Shown: positions 8,845 to 16,386 of the stretch, one piece after another | Numbering within the stretch: the first letter of the stretch is position 1 | Layout: each line of letters begins with the position of its first letter | Origin: Ardenticatenaceae bacterium | Lineage (GTDB): Bacteria; Chloroflexota; Anaerolineae; Promineifilales; Promineifilaceae | Direction of reading: 5' to 3' | DNA length: 64,000 bases | NCBI GenBank assembly: GCA_020634435.1 | Contig: JACKBS010000010.1 | Span: 124,001 to 188,000 of the forward strand | Made by a program: the position numbers and the translations under genes | The notes under the pieces: model-generated | Told to the model about the DNA's origin: nothing | Database searches by the model: none | What the model saw: only the letters and a program-made list of their open reading frames with translations

Positions 8845-9804
8845 TTAATCAGCTAATAAAACGTCCAATGCCCCGTCGTCGTCAAAATGCTGGCGATAAC
8901 GAGCCACAAATTCTTTTGGTGAATAAAAATGATTTTGCGGGCCAAGCTGCTCTAATACGTAGGTGGCGGCCAGCGCCCCCATCCGTCCGGCAATCTCCCA
9001 GGGCAGGCCAAGCTGCATGCCGCGCATCATTCCCGCGCGGAAAGCATCGCCAGCACCCGTGGGATCGGTGATGGTATATGGCGGCACGACCGGAATGCGA
9101 ATCTCATGACCCTCAATGACCAGGCGTGCGCCTTCACCGGCCAACGTTACCAGTAAGCTGCCAACGTGCTGCAAAATCTGTTCTTCATTCAGGCCGGTCT
9201 TGTCTTGAATAAGCTTGTGTTCATACTCGTTGACGGTGAGCATGTACGCGCCATCCAGACCGTGCAGCAGTTCCTCGCCCGTAAAGCGGGCGGCTTGCTG
9301 GCTTGGGTCATAGATGAACGGAATGCCCAGAGCGCGGCACTCAGCGGCATATTGGCCCATCGCATCCGGTGCGTTGGGCGAGATGATGGCCAGATCGGTA
9401 TCGGCCGCATGTTGGGCAAAGCTAAGGCGTGCCGCATGGGCCATCGCGCCAGTGTAAAAGCTGGCGATCTGGTTTTGCGCCTGGTCGGTATTCACAAAAA
9501 ACGAGGCGCAAAAATCATTTTCGATTTCGATAATGGCTGAGGTATCCACGCCGTGACTTTCCAGCCAAACGCGGTATTCGCCAAAATCTTGCCCGGCCGT
9601 AGCCATGACGCGCGGATGCCCACCTAGCAGCGCCAGCGTGTAGGCGATGTTGGGGGCCGTGCCGCCGCGCTGCCGGTTGAGTGAATCCACCAAGAAGCTA
9701 AGGCTAACGGTATGAAGCTGGTCGGCCACCAGCGAGTCTGTAAACTTGCCAGGGAACGACATGAGATAATCGTAGGCTATCGAGCCGGTAACAACTATTT
9801 TCAT
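8845..9804 (-). CDS. PfkB-family carbohydrate kinase, probable adenosine kinase
   Basis: The 319-residue kinase has the ribokinase-fold start MKIVVTGSIAYDYLM, an RGGTAPNIAYTLALLGG substrate-binding block near residue 46, and the PfkB signature 2 DPTGAGDAFRAGM near residue 246, with the catalytic Asp of GAGD. Its place directly upstream of ahcY suggests that it phosphorylates the adenosine released by AhcY to AMP. Substrate assignment rests on context and overall resemblance, since PfkB kinases also act on ribose, fructose or nucleosides generally. The ATG at 9804 is the first residue of the canonical N-terminal strand. Confidence 0.88.
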   Translation of the reverse strand: MKIVVTGSIAYDYLMSFPGKFTDSLVADQLHTVSLSFLVDSLNRQRGGTAPNIAYTLALLGGHPRVMATAGQDFGEYRVWLESHGVDTSAIIEIENDFCASFFVNTDQAQNQIASFYTGAMAHAARLSFAQHAADTDLAIISPNAPDAMGQYAAECRALGIPFIYDPSQQAARFTGEELLHGLDGAYMLTVNEYEHKLIQDKTGLNEEQILQHVGSLLVTLAGEGARLVIEGHEIRIPVVPPYTITDPTGAGDAFRAGMMRGMQLGLPWEIAGRMGALAATYVLEQLGPQNHFYSPKEFVARYRQHFDDDGALDVLLAD

Positions 9805-9841
9805 TTTAACTTGTCACTATTTTGGATTTTGTATCTACAGA

Positions 9842-10615
9842 TTACACCGATTTTGCCGATTCTCCACCGAGATTCTGGCTAGATTCTGCGTTTTCTGTGG
9901 TTTTCTTTAATGTGGGGCTAAGTCCCAAACGGTCGCGCAGCATGGTCATGATGATTTTGAAACCATCGGCCACGGTAATTTTTTTGCCTTCGGCATAGGT
10001 GCGCGGGTCATAATTTATTGGTACTTCGACGATATTGTGCCCGCTGAGCAGCACTTTGTTGGTTAGCTCAAACTCCAGATCGAAGCCGGTTAGCGTCAGA
10101 TTGAGCGATTTGGCTACGTCGGCCTGCACCATTTTGGTGCCGGTGCCCACGTCGGTAAGTTTGCTGCCAAAGAGCAGGTTGGTCATAAAGGTCCAGACGC
10201 GTACGCCAAGGTAGGCGTGGGCATATTCATACTTCACATCGCCACCCAGAATGCGGGACCCGTAAACGGCCGTTGCTCCCGTCTGTTCTACCTTGCGGCA
10301 AAATTTGGGGTGCTCGGCCGGATCATACTCTTTATCCGCATCTTGAATAATCATGTAATCGCCAGTGATGTTGTTAATGCCCGTGCGAATAGACATGCCT
10401 TTGCCCATGTTGCGCTCGTGGTAAATGACCTTGATTTCCGGGTCATCAATTTTTTGCAGCAGCTCGCGGGTGCCATCGGTGGAGCAGTTGTCCACCACGA
10501 CAATTTCCCGCGTCCAGCCATTACCTAAATCAACGGCCTGGGTGCGGGCAATGACATCTTGAATGGTTGCTATTTCATTATAGCAACAAATAATCACCGA
10601 TAATTTCATACGCAT
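9842..10615 (-). CDS. Glycosyltransferase family 2, dolichyl-phosphate-sugar synthase-like
   Basis: The GT-A fold begins with MKLSVIICCYNEIATI, followed by VVDNCSTDGTRELL and the metal/nucleotide-binding QDADKEYDP (DxD) near residue 90. Features such as ERNMGKGMSIRTG, the conserved TDVGTGTKMV and the late EVPINYDPRTYAEGKKI match the DPM1/undecaprenyl-phosphate sugar transferase branch, which loads a sugar onto a polyprenyl phosphate at the membrane. There is no C-terminal transmembrane domain. The start is ambiguous: ATG at 10615 or 10609 matches the family, but a TTG at 10651 has a good AAGGAG site. The last 20 codons overlap degenerate repeat-like DNA. Confidence 0.88.
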   Translation of the reverse strand: MRMKLSVIICCYNEIATIQDVIARTQAVDLGNGWTREIVVVDNCSTDGTRELLQKIDDPEIKVIYHERNMGKGMSIRTGINNITGDYMIIQDADKEYDPAEHPKFCRKVEQTGATAVYGSRILGGDVKYEYAHAYLGVRVWTFMTNLLFGSKLTDVGTGTKMVQADVAKSLNLTLTGFDLEFELTNKVLLSGHNIVEVPINYDPRTYAEGKKITVADGFKIIMTMLRDRLGLSPTLKKTTENAESSQNLGGESAKSV

Positions 10616-10651
10616 GAAAGGTTGGTAAACCACCGCGCCGGGATCTACCAA

Positions 10652-11040
10652 CCTTGCTCCTTGTACTTGCTATGCTTTTGAAAACAGAATGGCAATTATA
10701 TGTAAAAGCGGAAAAGTTACAAAACGGAGTTGCCCGAGAATCCGCTTTTACTTAAGCAAATCACAGCAACCCTAGCCGTTTCTATGCAAAATTATCGGTG
10801 ATTTGCTAAACAGGCAAACGGCCGTTGGCGAATTGCGATTCAAGTTGGGACGTACGAACAACTAATTCGGCAAAGTGATGAACTCACGCAAAGACGCTAA
10901 GGAACAATGTGCAACTTTGCGACTATGCGCGACATTCAACGATCATCCTTATTATTCGCTACCATGTTTTTGATCTATTTCAGTTTTAACGATCGAGCCA
11001 TTCAAATAACTTGTTCAGCCGTCATTCTTTGCATGGCGCT
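10652..11040. other. Gene-free interval of about 390 bases
   Basis: No convincing coding frame is seen on either strand. It holds an ACGGCCGT copy at 10818, a 10-bp inverted repeat (10755-10764 with 10798-10807, 33-base loop) and, around 10875-10900, a degenerate heptamer-like stretch (CGCAAAGACGCTAAGG) of the kind common between genes in such genomes. The glycosyltransferase promoter should lie near its left end. Confidence 0.5.
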
Positions 11041-11529
11041 TTAATTGAGGATGATTTCTAGCAGCAAAATGATTGCATAACCTACCATGTAGACCGATGT
11101 GAGAATGTACAGCGTGCGTTGGGGAAAATCGCGCACGGTGAAGTTGTTGGCTTTGATGAACCAGATTTTCACCAGGTCACCCAGCAGCATGAGCCCGGCA
11201 AACAGCCAGATGGCATTGCCCAAATCGGTGGCCGCGGACTGGGCCAGTACCATGCCCCAATGCCCCAGGTTGTTCAGGATCACAAAAACCATCGCGATGA
11301 TTTCGCGGTCGGCCAAGCGGTCGAAGATGGCAGCCACCAACCCCAGCGAGAGGATGATGAGGAGGATAAACTGCCCCAGGCGCAGCCCGTTAGGCAGGGC
11401 AAAGTTGGCATTGGCAAGGGCGGATACGGCCGTTCCCATCCCAATTCCCAATGCCACCAGCTTGATCAACGTTTCTAGCCAGGCCAGCGGTGGCCACTTG
11501 GCCACGTGCCATGATTTTGTGGAAGCCAT
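11041..11529 (-). CDS. Small integral membrane protein of unknown function
   Basis: From ATG at 11529 (MASTKSWHVAK) it encodes about 162 residues with four hydrophobic segments: a first helix around VALGIGMGTAVSAL, a second in LGQFILLIILSLGLVAAI, then a third and fourth near the C terminus. A loop with DRLADREIIAM separates the halves. I do not recognise a family. An alternative GTG at 11577 would add 16 residues but has no better ribosome site. It is divergent from an ABC ATPase gene, with only about 90 bases between starts. Confidence 0.65.
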   Translation of the reverse strand: MASTKSWHVAKWPPLAWLETLIKLVALGIGMGTAVSALANANFALPNGLRLGQFILLIILSLGLVAAIFDRLADREIIAMVFVILNNLGHWGMVLAQSAATDLGNAIWLFAGLMLLGDLVKIWFIKANNFTVRDFPQRTLYILTSVYMVGYAIILLLEIILN

Positions 11530-11621
11530 ACTTTTATATTTCGCGGATTGCTCGATTAACAAGTTTAATTTTAGCACAATCCAATTTTGGCATGGTTGGC
11601 AAACAGGATACAGTTAAGCGC

Positions 11622-12722
11622 ATGTTATTGGAATGTGCCGACATCAAAAAAGCGTATGGCGATAAGACAGTTCTGCATGATATTGATCTCGCGCTGGCGG
11701 CCGGGGAGATTGGCGTGCTGCTGGGGCCAAGCGGCTGCGGCAAAACCACCCTGCTGCGCATCATTGCTGGGCTAACTGCGCCGGACAACGGCCGTATCCA
11801 CCTCAACGATCAAGACATCACCCACCAACCCGTGTACCAGCGCGGCCTGGGCATGGTTTTTCAGGAATACGCCCTCTTTCCGCACAAAAACGTCTTGCAA
11901 AACGTCGCTTTTGGCTTGCGCATGCTGCATTGGAACCAGGCCGATATTGACCAACGGGTCGAGCAGGTGCTGGCGTTGGTGGGGCTGGCTGGCTTTGGCC
12001 CACGACCAGTCCACGAGCTATCTGGTGGCGAGCAGCAGCGGGTGGCCCTGGCCCGCTCGCTGGCTCCGGCACCGCGCCTCATCTTGCTGGATGAGCCGCT
12101 GGGGGCGCTGGACCGCGCCCTGCGTGAGCGGCTCATGCTGGACTTGCGCCAGATTTTGAAGAACGCGGGCAGCATGTTGGGTCGGCCTGAGGGCATGACG
12201 GCCGTTTACGTCACCCACGATCAGGCGGAAGCGTTTGCCATTGCTGACAAGATTGCCGTGATGAACAACGGCCGTATCGAGCAGATCGGCTCACCCCAAA
12301 CGGTTTATCGCCAGCCCGTCACCGCGTTTGTGGCCCGCTTCCTGGGCATGGAAAATATTTTTGAAGCGCAACTCGTTACGGAAAATCCGCCCACCGTAGA
12401 GATTGGAGATTGGAGATTGGAGATGGCCCCATTAACCATTGACCATTCACAATTAACCATTAACCATTCTTCCCCGGTTCTCATCCGCCCAGAAGCGGCT
12501 GAATTGGTGATGGCTGAAACGGAGGCAGTGAATGTGGTAAACGGCCGTCTCACCCAACACTCCTTTCGTGGCCGCTACCAACTCATCACCATTGAAACCA
12601 GCCATCACCCGCCACTCACGTTGAAGTTTGAACTGGAAACGGCCGTAACTCTCCCCCCCATCGGTCACACCATCCAGCTAGCCATCGATCCCCGCGGGAT
12701 TGTACCGTTAGAGAGTGGTTAG
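11622..12722 (+). CDS. ABC transporter ATP-binding protein (PotA/FbpC/CysA type with TOBE-like end)
   Basis: About 366 residues from MLLECADIKKAYG. Walker A is GPSGCGKTTLL, the Q-loop is in FQEYALFPHKN, the signature is LSGGEQQRVALARSL, Walker B is LILLDEPLGALD and the H-loop is VYVTHDQAEA. The C-terminal third resembles the regulatory/TOBE extension of importers for polyamine, iron, sulfate or molybdate. No permease or binding protein is adjacent, so it is an orphan subunit. Residues about 261-282 are encoded by 7-bp tandem repeats, an intergenic-type repeat read as protein between the ATPase and the TOBE-like part. An in-frame ATG at 11592 is an alternative start. Confidence 0.88.
   Translation: MLLECADIKKAYGDKTVLHDIDLALAAGEIGVLLGPSGCGKTTLLRIIAGLTAPDNGRIHLNDQDITHQPVYQRGLGMVFQEYALFPHKNVLQNVAFGLRMLHWNQADIDQRVEQVLALVGLAGFGPRPVHELSGGEQQRVALARSLAPAPRLILLDEPLGALDRALRERLMLDLRQILKNAGSMLGRPEGMTAVYVTHDQAEAFAIADKIAVMNNGRIEQIGSPQTVYRQPVTAFVARFLGMENIFEAQLVTENPPTVEIGDWRLEMAPLTIDHSQLTINHSSPVLIRPEAAELVMAETEAVNVVNGRLTQHSFRGRYQLITIETSHHPPLTLKFELETAVTLPPIGHTIQLAIDPRGIVPLESG
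12401..12468. repeat. Heptamer tandem repeats inside a coding sequence
   Basis: Three exact copies of GATTGGA (12401-12421) are followed by about five copies of ATTAACC or close variants (12431-12465). Because 7 is not a multiple of 3, each copy shifts the frame, yet the frame stays open and encodes the linker of the ABC ATPase. Similar degenerate heptamers occur between genes elsewhere in the window. Confidence 0.85.
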
Positions 12723-12836
12723 ATTGGTTGCGATTCTTGTAAAGCCAGACGTATAATGCAGCCCGTGCCTGCAAAAGGTATTTCATTGAACGGGGGTCAG
12801 GAGCCAATGTCCTGGCCTGTTGTGTAGGAAAACGAT

Positions 12837-13904
12837 ATGTCTTCATCTTTTCTATGGTCTTTGGGCGGTTTTTTCATCGTCCTGACGCCAATCATCTTGG
12901 TTCATGAGCTGGGGCACTTTTTTGCGGCCCGGCTTTCTAATATTCGTGTCGAAGAATTTGGTTTTGGTTTTCCGCCGCGTGCGGTGAAGCTGACCGAGCG
13001 CAACGGCACGATCTACTCCCTCAACTGGATTCCCCTGGGTGGTTTTGTACGCCCCGCTGGTGAAGATGATCCGTCGGTGCCTGGCGGCCTGGCGGGTGCG
13101 CCCAAACGCGCGCGCCTGTTTGTGCTTTTTGCGGGGGCCGGGGCCAATTTTATCATGGCCCTGGTTGTGTTCTGGATTGCGTTTATGATTGGCATGCCTG
13201 CCGTGGCCATTTCTGCCGTGGTGCCCGGTTCGCCAGCAGCCGTGGCTGGTTTTCAGGCAGGCGATGTTTTTCTGGAAGTGGCAGGCACAAAGGCGGAGTC
13301 ATCGGCCGTGATTGCGGACATCATGCACACGCAGGCAGGTGAGCCAGTGGCGGTTGTGGTGCAGCGTGGCGATACGACCGAGCGGCTCACGGTCATACCG
13401 CGTGTGTCAGGTGAATACGACCCTGCTGAGGAAGGCCCGATTGGGGTGAAATTGACGTCGGCCCCAGACGGCCGTCGCATTACACGCGGCCCTGGTGAAG
13501 CGCTGGTTGAATCCGCCCAGTCGATGTGGAACATTGTTTACCTCACGGTACGCGTCCCGGCCATGCTGATCAATGGTGAAATTTCCGCCAGCGAAGCGCG
13601 GCCAGTGAGCGTGGTGGGCATTAGCCAGATTGCCGGACAGGCAGCCGAAGTATCGGTGACCAATAACAATCTGTTCCCAATTTTGAACATGGTGGGCTTT
13701 ATCAGCGTGGCGCTGGGCTTTACCAACTTGCTGCCCATTCCGGCGCTGGATGGTGGGCGTATCCTTTTTGTGCTCATCGAGGCGGTGCGTGGGCGCCGCA
13801 TCGAGCCAGAGCGTGAGGGCATGGTCCACGTGGTAGGCATGTTGGTGCTGCTGGGGCTGATGGCCTTGCTCATTGTGCAAGATATTGTGAACCCCATTTT
13901 CTAA
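12837..13904 (+). CDS. rseP: Site-2 protease, RseP/RIP family zinc metalloprotease
   Basis: The 355-residue membrane protease of the M50 family has the zinc motif HELGH at residues 23-27 in the first transmembrane helix and the third ligand motif PALDGGR near residue 303. One PDZ domain lies in between (about 125-195; SAVVPGSPAAVAGFQAGD). It should cleave single-pass substrates such as anti-sigma factors within the membrane. The start ATG is preceded by TAGGA. A HEAT-repeat protein gene follows, with a hairpin in between. No sigma/anti-sigma pair is visible in the window. Confidence 0.93.
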   Translation: MSSSFLWSLGGFFIVLTPIILVHELGHFFAARLSNIRVEEFGFGFPPRAVKLTERNGTIYSLNWIPLGGFVRPAGEDDPSVPGGLAGAPKRARLFVLFAGAGANFIMALVVFWIAFMIGMPAVAISAVVPGSPAAVAGFQAGDVFLEVAGTKAESSAVIADIMHTQAGEPVAVVVQRGDTTERLTVIPRVSGEYDPAEEGPIGVKLTSAPDGRRITRGPGEALVESAQSMWNIVYLTVRVPAMLINGEISASEARPVSVVGISQIAGQAAEVSVTNNNLFPILNMVGFISVALGFTNLLPIPALDGGRILFVLIEAVRGRRIEPEREGMVHVVGMLVLLGLMALLIVQDIVNPIF

Positions 13905-13915
13905 AGTAGAAAAAG

Positions 13916-13943
13916 GTGCGATGCACGTCAAAGTGCATCGCAC
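13916..13943 (+). terminator. Stem-loop after the site-2 protease gene
   Basis: An 11-bp perfect stem (13916-13926 with 13933-13943) and 6-base loop lie 11 bases after the protease stop codon. There is no strong T-run directly behind it, so it may act as a weak terminator or an RNA 3'-end stabiliser. Confidence 0.6.
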
Positions 13944-14113
13944 TGACAACAGGTAAGATTTTTACAACAATACGCATCTGATGGGAGTAAAAAGCCCTGT
14001 CAGATGTTTTTTATTGACCATTCCCCTGAGCATCATTGACAAAATAACAGCAAATTTTAAACGTATGCCCGACCGGCCAATGAGGGCTGGTGGGTGGCAT
14101 TTGGAGAAAAAAG

Positions 14114-15103
14114 ATGACAGAAGAAAAAGAGAAACCGTTTGCGGACGTTTTGCTAGAACTTTTTGAAACCGAACCCCTGCCAATTAGCCAGCTGTACCGA
14201 CTGTCTGACATGCAGTCAGAAGAGATGCAGCTGTTTGATGCGGGCTGGACGGCCGTTTCTGATGAGCGGCGTCAGGTCATTGTGCGGCATTTGGCCGACA
14301 TTTCCGAAGACAACTTTGTTGTTGATTTTTCGCCTATCTTCATTCGCGGCTTTAACGATCCTGTGGCCGATGTGCGCATGGCGTCGCTGGATGGCCTGTG
14401 GGACACCAGCGACCTGAAGCTGATTGCGCCCATCACCGAGCTGCTGCACAATGACCCAGACGAGGGTGTGCAGGTAGCCGCGGCCAGCGCCTTGGGCCAT
14501 TTTGTGCTGATGGGTGAGTGGGGGCAGCTGCCAGAACGTATCCTGCCCGGCCTTATTAACGCCCTACTAGCCCGCTATGACCACGAGAAAACGGCCGATC
14601 CCGTCCGCCGTGTGGTGTTGGAGGCGCTTGGCCCGGCTGGACATCCGCGGGTGAACAAGCTCATCGAAGAGGCGTATGAAAATGGCGACCAGCCCATGCA
14701 GGTGAGCGCCGTGTTTGCCATGGGCGCGACGGCCGATCGTCGCTGGTCGGCTACGGTGATGAGCGAGATGGAAAGTCCCTACGAGGAGATGCGCGCCGAA
14801 GCGGCTCGCGCGGCTGGAGCCATCGGTAACAGCGATTTTGTGGCTCGCCTGGCGGAACTGGCCTACGATGAAGATTTGGCTGTGCGTCTGGCAGCCATTG
14901 GTTCCCTGGGCCAGATTGGCGGCGATGAAGTGCAGCGCATCCTGGCGGAAATGCTCGATGATCCCGAAGTGGAAGAGGATGACGAGGTGATGGAAGCCGT
15001 TGAGGAAGCGATGGAAGAGGCCGCGATGATGGCCGGTGATTTCGATTTTGTTGATTTTGGTTTCGACGAGGAAGATGAAGAAGCGTTTGACTTTGACGAT
15101 TAA
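14114..15103 (+). CDS. HEAT-repeat protein with acidic C-terminal tail
   Basis: About 329 residues. From about residue 70 there are repeated paired helices of HEAT/PBS-lyase type (for example DPVADVRMASLDGLWD, DPDEGVQVAAASALGHF, YEEMRAEAARAAGAIG, DEDLAVRLAAIGSLGQIG). The last 50 residues are strongly acidic (EEDDEVMEAVEEAMEEA, then GFDEEDEEAFDFDD). Such proteins act as protein-binding scaffolds; the partner is unknown. ATG at 14114 is preferred over an upstream GTG because GGAG lies 8 bases before it. The acidic tail could mimic nucleic acid or be a docking segment. Confidence 0.85.
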   Translation: MTEEKEKPFADVLLELFETEPLPISQLYRLSDMQSEEMQLFDAGWTAVSDERRQVIVRHLADISEDNFVVDFSPIFIRGFNDPVADVRMASLDGLWDTSDLKLIAPITELLHNDPDEGVQVAAASALGHFVLMGEWGQLPERILPGLINALLARYDHEKTADPVRRVVLEALGPAGHPRVNKLIEEAYENGDQPMQVSAVFAMGATADRRWSATVMSEMESPYEEMRAEAARAAGAIGNSDFVARLAELAYDEDLAVRLAAIGSLGQIGGDEVQRILAEMLDDPEVEEDDEVMEAVEEAMEEAAMMAGDFDFVDFGFDEEDEEAFDFDD

Positions 15104-15144
15104 TCCTTGACCCGTATAAAATTGCACAATTCATGTGCAAGTGA

Positions 15145-15189
15145 GGGAACGGCCGTTTGCCGCACAGCGCAACGGCCGTTCCCTTTTTT
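15145..15189 (+). terminator. Rho-independent terminator built from two ACGGCCGT copies
   Basis: The arm 15145-15157 (GGGAACGGCCGTT) pairs perfectly with 15171-15183 across a 13-base loop, followed by six T at 15184-15189. It lies 41 bases after the HEAT-repeat gene. Both arms contain the dispersed octamer palindrome, so that element is used here as terminator material. Confidence 0.9.
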
Positions 15190-15212
15190 GTTGTGGTAAG
15201 GAAATACAACCC

Positions 15213-16124
15213 ATGGCCGACATCGTTCTGGTTCTCACCCAAAATATCTTACCCATCTTCATCGTGGCGGCATTTGGCTTTGCCTTGCAGCGCTGGATTG
15301 GCATTGAGAAGAAGCCGCTTTCCACCATTGTGCTCAATGTGCTCAGCCCGTGCCTGGTGTTCTCGTCGCTCGTCGGTTCGCAACTGCCCGGTGACGAGCT
15401 GGCGAGTTTAGCCCTTTTTACCGTGCTCAATGTGCTGCTCATGGGCGCTATCGCCATTTTGGCGTCTCGACTGCTGCGCCTGGGCCGCACCGAAACCATT
15501 GCCTTGCTCGTGGTGGTCATGTTTGTGAATGGCGGCAACTACGGCCTGACGTTGAACCAGCTGCGCTATGGTGATCCCGGTCTAGCCCGCGCCGTGGTGT
15601 ATTACACCACCAGCACCGTCATGCTGTACACGCTGGGCATCTTTATCTCGTCGATGGGCGAGATGCCCTGGCGCGAGGCATTGGCCCGGCTGCTCCGTTT
15701 TCCGGCGGTGTATGCGGCCGTTTTGGCCATCATCGTCTACTCGTTTCACATTGTGCTGCCTGCGCCGCTGCTGCGCGGCATCGAGGTCGCCGGGGCCGGA
15801 GCCATCCCGGTGATGCTGCTGGTGCTGGGGATGCAGCTGGCCGATTTGCGCACCATCGCTTCCTGGCGATTAGCCGCCCCGGCGCTGATCATTCGTCTGG
15901 TGGGTGGTCCGCTGCTGGGGCTGTTGGTGGCGTCACTGCTGGGGCTGTCTGGCCTGGGGCGCTCCACATCAATCATCGAAGCGAGTATGCCCCCGGCGGT
16001 CTTTACCATTATCCTGGCTACCGAATTTGATTTGGACCCGCCAGCGGTGACCAGCATTGTGCTGGTGGCCACGCTGTTGAGTCCCCTCACCATTGCCACG
16101 GCGATCACGCTCCTCAATCTGTAA
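15213..16124 (+). CDS. AEC-family transporter (auxin efflux carrier type)
   Basis: About 303 residues with roughly ten transmembrane helices in two inverted halves. It starts MADIVLVLTQNILPIFIVAAFGFALQ and has family blocks LSTIVLNVLSPCLVFSSLVG, FVNGGNYGLTLNQLRYGD, AGAIPVMLLVLGMQLADL and the late SMPPAVFTIILATEF. AEC members export or import malonate, malate, auxin or other small organic anions; the substrate is not evident. The ATG at 15213 follows AAGGAAAT. In-frame codons upstream belong to the terminator region and are rejected. It stands alone between a terminator and a repeat region. Confidence 0.9.
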   Translation: MADIVLVLTQNILPIFIVAAFGFALQRWIGIEKKPLSTIVLNVLSPCLVFSSLVGSQLPGDELASLALFTVLNVLLMGAIAILASRLLRLGRTETIALLVVVMFVNGGNYGLTLNQLRYGDPGLARAVVYYTTSTVMLYTLGIFISSMGEMPWREALARLLRFPAVYAAVLAIIVYSFHIVLPAPLLRGIEVAGAGAIPVMLLVLGMQLADLRTIASWRLAAPALIIRLVGGPLLGLLVASLLGLSGLGRSTSIIEASMPPAVFTIILATEFDLDPPAVTSIVLVATLLSPLTIATAITLLNL

Positions 16125-16128
16125 AACG

Positions 16129-16276
16129 GTCATGCTGAGGTCCCCAAAGCATCTCATCCGTTTGGAAGCTTTGGCCAGATTAAGGCGCTGGTAATGGGCT
16201 CCTTGCGGGATTCTTCCCTGCGGTCAGAATGACAGCCCAAGACTCAATGTCATGCTGAGGTCCTCCGAAGCATCCC
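16129..16276. repeat. Dispersed repeat: two direct copies and one inverted copy
   Basis: GTCATGCTGAGGTCC followed by a GAAGCATC- or AAAGCATC-like end occurs at 16129-16157 and again at 16249-16276. Between them, 16206-16235 reads as a related sequence in the opposite direction (GGGATTCTTCCCTGCGGTCA, then GAATGACA). It is a REP-like intergenic repeat of a kind often found in Chloroflexota genomes. No gene lies in this interval. Confidence 0.7.
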
Positions 16277-16386
16277 GCCCGCTTGACGACCAACGATACG
16301 GTGAATTCGCAAAGCCCACACGTCGGAATTCGTTCTGGATGATGAACGCTCTTAACTTTACCTGGCTGCCAGGGTACAATTTTGGC

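Noticed and set aside
10652..11040. Small RNA gene in the gap
   Set aside because: Only a weak 10-bp inverted repeat with a long loop is present, with no terminator or promoter pair that would define a transcript.
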